Assembly (NCBI GenBank): GCA_013365325.1
Contig: JABVXV010000104.1
Coordinates: forward strand, 64,152-128,151
Origin: Dipetalonema caudispina
Lineage: Eukaryota; Nematoda; Chromadorea; Rhabditida; Onchocercidae
DNA: 64,000 nt
Direction of reading: 5' to 3'
Of this stretch, positions 18,901 through 29,115 are shown in pieces. The stretch's first letter is position 1. Each line of letters starts with the position of its first letter. The notes beneath the pieces were generated by a model. It had not been told where the DNA came from. It saw only the letters and a list, made by a program, of their open reading frames with translations, and made no database searches. The translations under genes and the position numbers were made by a program.

Positions 18901-21293
18901 CCGAGTTCTGAACAATTACTTTAAAAAGGAATATATTATATTCAATAGTATATTATAGTATTTCATGCTTGACAAGTTTCCGAACTCCTAATTTATGCAT
19001 TTTTTCGAAGAAAAATGATAAATAATGAGCCTGATGTTGTATATAGAATTTTTGCCAGTTTAAAATCGAAATGGATAAATACTTCATTTCACGACAAATT
19101 TAAAAATAGATTTTTCAAGATTAAAGAGAATGTAGTGAAGAAAAAAAAAAGAAACCTCGAAAAGTATTTGATATAAATCAAAGATGGATATCTGATTTGG
19201 TATTTGAAGCAGCTGACTGTTCAATTCATTACTGATCACATTATTCACAGTAGTACAAAGAGTTTCTTCTAATATCTCACGAGTTTTTGACGTTATTTCA
19301 CGCTACAACGTATCATATATGACAATACGCAACATTTTGTGATCTCTTTACTATTTATTAGCAATTATCATAAACAATTGACCGAAATCGCATTTAAGTA
19401 AAAGGTAAAAATTTGCGTATGTACAATTATAATTTCAGAGCATCATATATTTTAGCATCCTTTTTTAAATTATTATTAGATAACATTCATTTAAAATTTT
19501 AAAAATTTTTATTCGATCTATGAGAGCAATCAGAGTGAATGAGAAGAATGAAAGTAATTTCTTAACAGTTACCTGATATTTGGTATTAACAATGATAGTG
19601 AACAGGCCCATATTTTCCACCTGAGCGAGGATAAGTTCATTAATTAGAGAACAACTGACTACTCGAATATATGGTATATTATCCACTGTTTTTTGGATAT
19701 CAAATGTAGCTCCTATGACAAGCTGATTAGCAGATATTGCTAGTGTCCCGTATGTCGGTATTGTCACCGGAAGTAATGGTAATAGTTGTAACTGCCCGTA
19801 TAACGTACCTGCGATGCTTTAACATTGATTTTAGTTGATAATTTGATTGTGATAAATTTATGGCATTTCCTTCCATTAAACTACTAATTATTAGTAATGG
19901 AATTCATTGTGCCACTTCTTGGAATTGATTCCAGAAAGTTCTTTTTTTTTCTTTTTGTAAACATTACAAGTGAACATAATCTAATCGAACTTCATCTTTT
20001 TCTTTTTATTACATTGAAGTTGTAAGACAACCTACTAAAAATTAAAGCCAGCAATCTTAAGTTTTAACAGATTTGGTGGTGTTGGTATAACTCCAATATA
20101 TGATGGATTTTGGTGTGCAACAAGCTGGAAATCCTGAATTCTAACACATCCTTCCGGAAAGCACTGCTGTTGCGGTGGAATTATTACCCGTTTGACATGC
20201 TTTTTGAACAGATATTCTGGAATGAAAAGTGAATTTGTTACCAACAATAAATATTTGGATCAAAGGAACATCATTCCCAGCAATGATAGGAGATGTATTG
20301 CACTTAATAGCTATTCACTATACTAATAATTAATGTCTTATAATTTGAATTATATCTTATGATTTTCATTAATACTCAAGAACTTAAAATGTCCTGTAAC
20401 ATCGGATTTATTTTCTATGCTTTCAGTATTTCCCAAATTTTGATTCTTTTTCAACTTTTTAAATGACATTTCCTGAACTTTTTGGGCTCTTCGACTGGTT
20501 TGGCCTGTCTATTTCCCGAGTTAATGCAGTGACTTTTGAACATTTACAGATCTTGAGGAAAATCTGAGCGGTACGAAAGAAAGAAATACCGACTACTCTG
20601 GATAACTGCTGAAAGATATCATCACTGAAGCGCACTCGTAAGGCAGATTGCAATGGAATGAAAATTTTAGCGGATGTTCCGCGACATTCATTGGCGGTAT
20701 TTCCTAACCATAATGCAATCTTGAAAACATAACATTCATGCTCACACGAAATCAGAAAAACAATTTTTTGTCGTAAAAGAAAATAATGTTCCTTTAAAAA
20801 TTTCAATGTATTGTGAATGTTTCGCATTCAAAGGGAAATAAGTTCATGAAAAAAAGATTCGGTTTTACAAATGGAAAAGCCAACGGAACGTATGACAATC
20901 CGTTCATCTGACCTCCGAACTAGATATGTTTCCCTCGCAATTATTTGATGATCTAATTTTAAAAAATATAGAACTCTAGTATCTACTTGATACTTAATTT
21001 TTAAAAAAAAAAAGATCTTTAATAAGTGTTCTTCGCAAAATATTTGGAATGTATGCTAACATGTTGAAATTTTTACCTAACCAATAGTTGAATGGTAATT
21101 TACTTAAAATATTTTACTTTGGAACATTGACGAAATAACTAACAAATTTATACATTTTCATAATTTTTCATAACGAATCACTTAATAGGAACTTACAAAT
21201 GTGTCTATCCTATTTTAATAAGCAGAAGACAGTCATCTCTTTGAATATTAAATTTTCTTACAAACTTACCGTAACAAAGGTGAGATGATTCAT
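15935..21293 (-). CDS. BPI/LBP/CETP-family secreted lipid-binding protein
   Basis: Two-domain lipid-transfer fold of the bactericidal/permeability-increasing protein family; nematode members are extracellular lipid carriers (NRF-5 is one). Twelve exons join in phase to 608 aa: 21293-21270, 20719-20575, 20216-20036, 19816-19573, 19302-19156, 18907-18841, 18679-18501, 18391-18251, 17923-17811, 17132-16945, 16805-16677, 16203-15935. Exons 1-2 encode a signal peptide (MNHLTFVTIALWLGNTANEC). BPI domain 1 follows (about 25-275), then a Ser/Asn-rich linker of roughly 120 residues, then BPI domain 2 (about 390-608), which includes VLGKLMRTSCGMDEVCLSDI and the closing helix-strand LIDKAILLQTKF. Join choices were guided by alignment to BPI, for example IAG-F-N-F-Y-IAG across exons 3-4 and ISTG-AAIVML across exons 10-11. 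The 20575 donor is the least certain. The exact orthologue is not assigned. Confidence 0.82.
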
Positions 21294-24200
21294 TTGGAGA
21301 ACGGTTCTATGGGTATTCCGTAGCACACCTTAATTGCATTCGATTTGGTGTTCACTTTGCAATTGCTCCAATTAGTTTTCAGGTTCACTGAACTCCAGAA
21401 AGAAGATTTAATGAAACTACGTACATGTTAATCAGAATTAGAAATCAAGAAGTGATAAATTGGAGTAGCATTGATAAGTGGTACAATTAAAAGTGCAACG
21501 ATTATCGCCTTTTAATTGTTCAAATAAGGAAATGATAAATGAAAAAGTTGCAGAACTTTTTAATTGGAGCAAAAGGCAAGGATGAAAACGGATACGATCT
21601 AGCAATATCGGTGATTTTACACATCTGTAAGGTCAGCAAAATAATTCGAATGCAATATATAAGTTGTTCTTTTGTCCTTTTTTACAGCCAAATTATTGAT
21701 GATGACTAAATAGTTCTTTATTTCAATGACATTTTCTCACTGTAAAATAAATTTAAAGATTGAAAATTTTTTATAAATTTGAAGTCTTGCTCAGTCAACT
21801 TCTAATATTTAAAAACATTGTGTTTGATGATAGACAAACAATTTTATTGTTGGTATTCGATGTTAGAAATATACTTATATATAATACTTATTTTGTGAAC
21901 TTAGAAACTTGAATTTCTTTCCTTTTTTGAAAGTGAGCAAAATCTCTTACTTCAGATATTAATAAAAGTTTAATTTCGGTAAAAAATGTAAAAACTTCAA
22001 ATAGATACATTGCCAATGTCTCTCAGTTGAGTTCATCGATATACAATACAATTCAAAATATTAGAAATTGTTCAATATTTGACAATATCTTGCCAATTTT
22101 CTACCCATAACAAAAGTTGGATTGTTAGTATAGGAATCATAAAAAAGAAAAGAATATAAGTCAGGGCACGTGTGATTGGTCGTAGATCCAAATTTGGTTA
22201 CAGGACAGGTGACGAATAAATGTAATTGCCAGGTTTCATAGCATCTTGAACTATGTAGGAATTTTATATCTTAAGATGTTTGTCAAATGGAACTGGTTCT
22301 GTAATGATAACTCTCCAACACATCTTGCTCATATCGTTGCATCTTCAAGGACAAATATTTCTTCCGATAAAAATTCAACAACCGATGAAAACTAATAGGA
22401 AAGTAAAGGTCATAGATTTGAAAAGAGGTGGGCTTTCTTCATAACATATGACTTTTTCTAGTTGCTGTGTGTTGCATCGAGAATTTTAATTCGAATGCAC
22501 ATCGATACTTGAATTCAACTTACATTACATATTTCACTTTCTCTCTTGATGGTGCTTGTTTCATTCAGTATTTCATATGTTATGCTATGCAGATGGCAAG
22601 TTTTCTATACATTGAATTCAACTGTGAAATGATGTTTAACATCTCAAATCACATTTCTTTTTTTGTCAGCAAACAACAATCAATAAGACCAGTGACAGCA
22701 TTTCAAGCAATTCGAAAAGTTTTATTTTTTTTTAATCAAACTCAAAAAATGGTTGCGGTAGAAACTTTAACTGCATAGAAAAAGAATTTGAATAGTAATA
22801 AATAATGAAACAAAGATGAAGCAAAAATGAAGAATTGTGGGTGAATTTGGTTAGTTGTTTTCGAGAATGGGAAATAATCAACCGAAATCCAAGAATATAT
22901 TCCAGGAAATCATACTAATTGCTTTATACAAACTCAGAATGGCTTGAGGAGAGCGATTCTTATAATACTATTAACAATGAGCTACGCACTAATTATGCAT
23001 ATAAATTCACAGCCTATCTCCATACGCTTTCTTCAGTATTAAACGGACCTTAAGCGGTAACAAATATTCTAAGGTTTTCGAGAATGATGTTAGCTGAAGA
23101 CTAGGAATTTAACGCAAAACGAACTAAGATTAACCACCAGCTAGGACGGCAACCGCAAAACCTTAAACTGAACTATATGACATTAGTGTGCTAAAATCAC
23201 TTCCCGACAACTCCACTATACTTTGCATATTTTTCCGAACCCTTGAAATTTTGAAATAAATTGCCGAAATTCACCAAAATTCACCGTTTTTGCTTCGTGA
23301 CGAGGTAATCCAACATTTGAAGTTGTCCTTATCAATATCCAATCTGCAGCCTTAAGTTACTTCAGAACTTTCAAATAAATTTATAGTAAAAAATAACCAG
23401 CAGGTCTAGTATAGAGAATTAATAGAAATAAAAAACTGTCTATTCCAAACTATGAGTTAGAAATTTTAAATAAATTTATAACTAAAATGGAGTTTGTATT
23501 TTCAGTAATTTTCACATCTAACACATATATTCTATAATGCATTTGCATCTATAAATGGATCGAAAGAAGTGAAAGGAAGTTTAAAATCAGCCGTGATTCA
23601 TTCGGACCGCGCAAAATTCGCCAATTAGTCTTACTGGAACAATAAACACATTGTGGACATGAAGTATGTAAAGCAATACAACCATAGAAATTTCAAAAAA
23701 CGGGATGATTTGAAAGATTGACAAAACGAATCTAAGAAAAACGACAACTACATGAAACTTGTGCAAGGAAGTAATAAAACTTTAGTGACATTTTTTTCGC
23801 ATACTGTGACTTCCATACTGAATTGGTAGCAGAGCATTCAAAATGTATATCGACCGTTTTTCACACCTAAACTAGGTGTTATCGCTAAGGAGGTTTCTTT
23901 CTCAATAATTCTAATAAATTCCCAAAAAAATTCACAGAGCACCAATTTTCTTTTGCAACAAATATTACACAAATAATTTTCAAAGAAAAAGGAAAGTACT
24001 GCAAAATCTGGCAAAGCAAAGCTATTGGAGATCAGTACATAAAACAGCATTAGCAATCAACAATAGAAATTTGTAAAAAAAAAAGTATTTGGAGAGAAAT
24101 ATAATAAAGCAGATAAAATGGCTTTTTAAGAATAAGATTTACAAGGCAAAGAAGCTTAGCAATGGTGACAATAAAAGAGGCAGTTCAAAAATCTGAAACG

Positions 24201-24393
24201 ACTGACGAAGAAAGTTTCCTGAAATTAATGAAATCCAACAAAGAGTTCCTAAAAAAAACTTGCACTCTTAACCAAACGCTGAGAATTACAAAATGAGCAA
24301 TGAAGTGATGAAGATAAGTGGTAGTAATTATAAATGTCTAGGTTGGAGTTGAAAGATAAATTTCGAACTGGAATGATATGGTAGGTGGAGACA
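21294..24393. other. Large intergenic stretch
   Basis: About 3.1 kb between the BPI gene start and the next minus-strand gene. Several ORFs of 60-100 codons occur on both strands, but none has splice-supported neighbours or recognisable protein features. I see nothing in it I can name. Confidence 0.45.
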
Positions 24394-25866
24394 TCAGTCA
24401 TCGAAATTAAGACCTGATGGTCGAGTTCTTCGGCGTTTGCTCGATTCTGGTGCTGAGCCATTTTCATGTTTTTCAGGTTTCTGGAAAGAAACTTTACGAA
24501 AAGCAGCAAATGGATCCCCAAAAGTTCGTTGATCGGTATAACTTTTACTTTTTAGCAATTTTTAGAGAAATGCGAAAGAAGAAAACGAGCAAATTCTATA
24601 GGACTGTCTGGATCTTTTAAAAAAAATTCTATTCAACCGAAAAAGGGCAACAGTGTAGACTTATTATTCCACGGTTTTTTGACGAAATGAGTAAAAACAA
24701 ATAATCAAATTGGAATGCGCAAGTTACTTCATGTGTAATTAACCAACTTTTCAACACTTCAATTCTAGAATGCGCATGGCGAGCATCAGCTCGAACTTAA
24801 ATTCACATAATTCAACTTGCTTACTGACCAAAGCAACATCCAGAATTTTTGAATTACGGAAAATTGTCATGAAGTGGTCTCGAATACTACAATATGGAAA
24901 AAAAGTAATAAAAATGTGCAAATCTTCAAAACACCAAATCTTCCTATTTTGTCCAGTCTAAAGCAAGTTTCTACAATTTAGACAAAAATACTTGCCTTTC
25001 TCTGACCTGATTGATTCCGCATTGTTTTTCGAGCAGCCATTATTAGCTCATCACCTATTCTATTGCTTAATTGACATTCAGGCTATAATATATTATACTA
25101 TTCTATTCCTTAATTAGCGTTCAGACACTACACCAAACTATTCTATCCTTAGTTGTCATTCCGGCTACAAATTCTTTTATTCCTTAATTGATGTTCGGGC
25201 CACAATACACCATATTTCCTATTTTGTCCATTCTGAAGCAAGTTTCTATTAAATTCTAATAAAAATACCTTTCTTTGATCTGACTGATTTCGCATTGTTT
25301 TTCGAGCAGCCATTTGTTCAACATCTGCTCTATTCCTTATCTGACGTTCAAGCTGCAATACATCTGCTGAGAAACTCTAAAAAACTCCGACACCCCGATA
25401 TATAATATACTAAAATGCTCGAACCAATTTTCCTAATTAAAGAAAATCTCCTATGCAAATTTATCAGTATTGCTGACAATCGTTAGTAGAACAGTAAGGT
25501 TCAAAGTAATGAGCTCATTCCAAATATATGGGATTATATTCAGAATACTGAAAAGTTTCTATGAATTCAAAATCAGCAGTGACAAGAGAGACATTATCAA
25601 AAGGAGAAATTCCTATAAGTCCTATAAATATCAGGTTTTCTGAAGGATAAGTAAAGGAACTCGAATTTAACTACAAATAATACGAAGGCAAATGTTGAAC
25701 TTACCAAGCGTAAGTAGGCATTAACAGCTTTCTCTAACAAATCAACAGTTCTCAATTGTATATTCACATCGTTAACACGGTTCAATTCGATTTTATGGAT
25801 AACATGCACTAGAGTCAGTTTATCATCCGTTACTTCGGATACTTTAAGCGTCCTTCTAAGTATCAT
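24394..25866 (-). CDS. Small basic, probably nuclear protein of unknown family (110 aa)
   Basis: Three phase-0 exons join to 110 aa: 25866-25705, 25352-25269, 24480-24394. Exon 1 reads as an amphipathic helix (TVDLLEKAVNAYLRL) after VTDDKLTLVHVIHKIEL. Exon 2 continues as a charged helix (RADVEQMAARKTMRNQSDQ). Exon 3 is a polar tail with a K-R-R-R-T-R-P nuclear-localisation-like cluster, ending L-N-F-D-D. The start ATG lies four bases after a TTTTTCAG acceptor, probably a spliced-leader site. I do not recognise the family. The D-D-K-x-x-L helical pattern faintly recalls the N-terminal helices of ING proteins, but there is no PHD finger, so this is only a guess. Intron 2 contains an in-frame degenerate copy of exon 2. 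Confidence 0.6.
24943..25352 (-). repeat. Decaying tandem duplications of an exon and its flanks
   Basis: Positions 24943-25041 and 25218-25313 are about 80-85% alike over nearly 100 bases. The copied segment covers the 3' part of exon 2, its donor and the start of the intron. Additional copies of about 30 bases of the 5' part of exon 2 (plus-strand pattern CTATTCCTTAATT then GTTC) begin near 25059, 25104, 25143 and 25179; the genuine exon copy is near 25331. Copies differ by substitutions and small indels, so the array is old. Confidence 0.75.
24996..25082 (-). pseudogene. Candidate duplicated exon (29 codons, phase 0) inside intron 2
   Basis: The degenerate copy keeps an open frame of 29 codons between an ATTATAG acceptor and a GC donor (AGAAAG|GCAAGT). 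It ends in MAARKTMRNQSGQRK, against MAARKTMRNQSDQRK in exon 2, and has the same phase at both ends. It could therefore be spliced in without shifting the frame, giving a 139-aa product. It may instead be a dead copy; nothing in the sequence shows that it is used. Confidence 0.4.
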
Positions 25867-25870
25867 TTCT

Positions 25871-26484
25871 CTGAAAAATATGGAAGCTTACTATTCAAAT
25901 CTTGTGCAAATGGAAGTCTTAAATCATGCAGCACAAATATTGGGTAGAACTAATTTAAATCTTAACAACTAATGACCGAAGCCGCATTAATTATAACTAA
26001 TATATGTTGTTAAAATTCATAAGTAGAAAATATGAAATGACAAAAGACTTCATTTTTCAAGTCTAAAGTCAAGTAAAAGTTTTGAAAACGCCTCGGCACA
26101 TATTCTCGCGATTCAAATTTAGCCGTATCTGATTTGACTCACTGGACTTATGCAAGTCTTATGTTCTAGTATTAGCTCTATATGACATAAAAACAAGCAA
26201 AAACTACATAAAAACTGACCAGCTAGAATTTTAGTCATGGCATATTTTAAATAGCTCAGTTCGTAGTTAATCGCTCAGATCAGGGTAATGTTCATTATAA
26301 AATCTGTGGAAAATTAAGCCCGTCGAATGGTTTTATTCTATGATCATTTTTGAATAAATCATTAATTCAGTATATATTAACATGTAATCAAATGCGTGTT
26401 CAATACTTAAATATGTTTCAAAGTATGAAAAATCATTGTAATAAAAATCGTTTAAGGATTACGGTGTCATTAAAATCTCTTCAG
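25871..26484. other. Divergent promoter region
   Basis: About 600 bases separate the oppositely oriented starts of the small basic protein gene and the PP1 inhibitor-3 gene. It probably contains both promoters. No recognisable motif stands out. Confidence 0.4.
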
Positions 26485-26489
26485 GGAAA

Positions 26490-27351
26490 ATGTCAAATGA
26501 ATATTTGATGTCAGAAACTGCATTTCGAAATTTGAGTACCATTATAGAGGAGGAGCAGCATACCGAAAGACCTCATGAAGGTTAAGACACCACTACTAAT
26601 ATTCATGCATGTGTCACAATATTGGCAGTTTTCTATTTTCCTGACTCTGATCTACTTTTAACAAATAAGTATATACATACGATCATAATGATCACTATGT
26701 TGTTTTATAACTTGAAAGCGAATCTTCCCTGAATCTAAATTTATTGTTAATCTAGAAGTGCCCAGCAACGGTCCACTCAAGTGTGATTGGCTCAAGTAAA
26801 CAATTAAGTTAAACCCTCCATTGCCTTTGTTAGAACAGATGAGAGTCAGTGAGCAAAATATAATTTATAAAATTTAATATCCAGAACTGCTTTTAGAGCC
26901 TTTGATTCTACGCTTAACACAACGTGAAACCGAACGACCGCACGTTACTTGGGCCCAAGGCACTATCGATAACGAGCATCTAGGCAAGCTGAAGAGCAAT
27001 TGCTGCTGCATATGGGTAAAACCACGTGTCTGGGATGATCCGACCACCTGGGAACAGGACGAATACGAAGTATGCAAATAGCAAGGATTTGAGATTTTCT
27101 TATAGATGTTCCTTCAGTTAATCTAGAACATACATTGCAGCAGCAAAATAAGGTTGCAAACCGGAATTTGTACCGTTCCTCACCACAGGTTAATCAACTA
27201 CCACTAACAGCATTGATGGGATTCTTTAACATAAAGAACTGTTTTTTTGAACGATTTGTAGAGTCTAATCCCGAAAAAGTTTTTGCAGGTTGAACACTGT
27301 CGCGGACATACTTTTCCAGTGCCACCGCAGCCAAAAAAGAACGTAAATTAA
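26490..27351 (+). CDS. Protein phosphatase 1 inhibitor-3 (PPP1R11 family)
   Basis: Small heat-stable inhibitor and regulatory subunit of protein phosphatase 1; vertebrate PPP1R11 also has reported E3 ubiquitin-ligase activity. Three exons, 26490-26580, 26885-27069 and 27289-27351, join in phase to 112 aa. Family hallmarks are the PP1-docking segment (P-H-V-T-W, equivalent to K-V-x-W), then DNEHLGKLKSNCCCIWVKPR with the Cys triplet, an acidic D/E stretch, and the second Cys/His motif E-H-C-R-G-H. A TCTCTTCAG acceptor five bases before the ATG suggests spliced-leader addition, and AATAAA lies about 95 bases after the stop. The docking site has His where Lys is usual. Identity is confident; the symbol is left blank because I am not sure of the nematode name. 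Confidence 0.9.
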
Positions 27352-27445
27352 ATATCAAGTAAATCCCAAATCTCGTGACTTTTCCAATAATTATTTCTGA
27401 TAATTCGGTAAACTATTCAGTGAACCACTTCTGTGTTCCTACGTC

Positions 27446-27451
27446 AATAAA
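27446..27451 (+). terminator. Poly(A) signal of the PPP1R11 gene
   Basis: AATAAA about 95 bases after the stop codon, at a sensible distance for a nematode 3' UTR. Confidence 0.5.
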
Positions 27452-27677
27452 TTCACTTGATGATTAATTAGGACTATCCTTAATAATTTTTTGGATATTG
27501 CTGATACTGAGAAATGATATAGTAAGAAACTAAATTTTCTAATCAAACTGAAATTCATCCTAAAAATTTATTTGAGATGAATTTCACAAGTTAGCAAAAG
27601 CAAGAAGTTGTGAATTTCGACTCATCTAATTAATAAACTTTTTTAAATCGACCTAATAAATACATTTCACCCAATAC

Positions 27678-28112
27678 TTACTGCCAAGACTGTTCGAGAA
27701 GTGATTCAGAGACATTCCCAGCAAATTCGATTCGGTCTTTAGTTGTCATCATCTTTTCGTAGGTTGAAGCCTAGAAAAATACTAACTTACACAAGAGAAA
27801 ATATTGTTTTCTTATTATGTATGATGACAAACACAGGGATTCTCATTTCTCATCAAGTTGCAGAAAAATCATGATAACATTTGAAACCTATCCCGAATTA
27901 TTACTTTCCGCAAAAGCCCAAGAACATTTCATTGATCTATTTACATTACATTTTGAGAAAAAACCTTTAAATATGAGACGAGTCATGTTCATCAATTAAA
28001 AGTTTACCATGCTATCAGTGACAATCATCATTGAACGCGGTTTATCGAAATAAACGAACCATCGCCCTGCACCATCATTAATAATGCAACAATGAAAACT
28101 GTCTCGCGGCAT
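27678..28112 (-). CDS. Possible small protein, 65 aa, unknown family
   Basis: Two exons, 28112-28008 and 27770-27678, join in phase (M-V-T-D-S-M then A-S-T-Y-E-K). They have a GTAAAC donor and a TTTTCTAG acceptor and end at a natural TAA. The sequence is not low-complexity: it includes HCCIINDGAGRWFVYFDKPR, followed by a polar helix ending L-L-E-Q-S-W-Q. A TTTTGAAG acceptor lies 11 bases before the ATG, which could be a trans-splice site or the end of an unseen upstream intron; the frame is open through it, so more exons may exist towards 28980. No signal peptide or membrane segment. I do not recognise it. Confidence 0.35.
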
Positions 28113-28123
28113 ATTCAGTTGAA

Positions 28124-29115
28124 CTTCAAAACTTAAAGACTTTATGATTTAATAAAAATTTCAAAAATTGAGGAAAATTTTCGAGAAGCCATCACCTTGG
28201 CCAATAAACTACATGTATTAATGGGAATCGAAAACTACGAAAGACTTCTAGAATGATCATAGATTTCAACAAATAAGTTCGCATAGAAAATCTACCAATC
28301 ACATGAAATGCCAGTAAAAGTGAAGTATAACTTTATTGTTTGATTAATCAAAAGAAAAATTAGTCCATAATAAATTTTCAAAATTTTCAAAGTACATAGA
28401 AAACAATCATGACACTACGTCAACAATTATGATAGTGTGATTAAAAGATTAAAACACATGAGGAAGATGTAATATATAAAAATAAAAACGATCCCATAAA
28501 CACCCCCTGAACATTCTGTATGCAAAAATCATCAGTAGGCAAAGCAATTTCAAAGTAAAACGGAAGAAAAGCTCGAAAAGATGTAAGTTCATAAAGATAC
28601 AGGTAAAGAATGCAGAATCACAAATTACAATCAATAAAGCTTTTTTGTTATTCATAAATGCTTCCAAATCATTTGGCTACTTGTCGAAAAATTTCCTATA
28701 CTCTTCTCTAGCGAGACCAATCTAAATCTCATTTAAAAAGTTAAATTTAAGAAACAATTCAATTACTTAAATTATAGATACGCTCACTACCTGATCAACT
28801 TGTTATTACAGTGAATTCCATCGATTAACACTTCCCCGATTTGAAAACAGTATACATGAATTAACTTATAAGAAATCAAGAAATTCGCTCTAAAAAAAAG
28901 GATAACCGAAAAAAAAAAAAAAAGAACAGATACAGCCACCGTCAAAAAGGAGGAATTTATTTATCATCAAAATAAATAAATGTTTTATATGGCATCAAAT
29001 CTACTTTTCCATATCTACTATGCATTACAAATAGTAAGCTCTATTGCACTAACTATGATAATACATTAACTATGGCTAATGAGGATGATAGTAGGAAGTC
29101 GTTTACCAAAAACTA
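28124..29115. other. Stretch downstream of DGAT1
   Basis: Contains the expected 3' UTR of the minus-strand DGAT1 gene; a minus-strand AATAAA occurs near 28957. Short ORFs here are AT-rich and unsupported. An exon-like block at about 28195-28250 (minus) did not connect in phase to anything. Confidence 0.4.

Noticed and set aside
22467..22778. Plus ORF of 103 codons
   Set aside because: AT-rich composition, no splice partners and no recognisable features; typical of random frames in this 3-kb gap.
23120..23165. Non-coding RNA-like string with repeated CGCAAAAC
   Set aside because: No stable fold or known RNA motif recognised; only an 8-base repeat.
27817..27999. Plus ORF of 60 codons
   Set aside because: Overlaps the intron of the minus-strand 65-aa candidate and shows no start context or family features.
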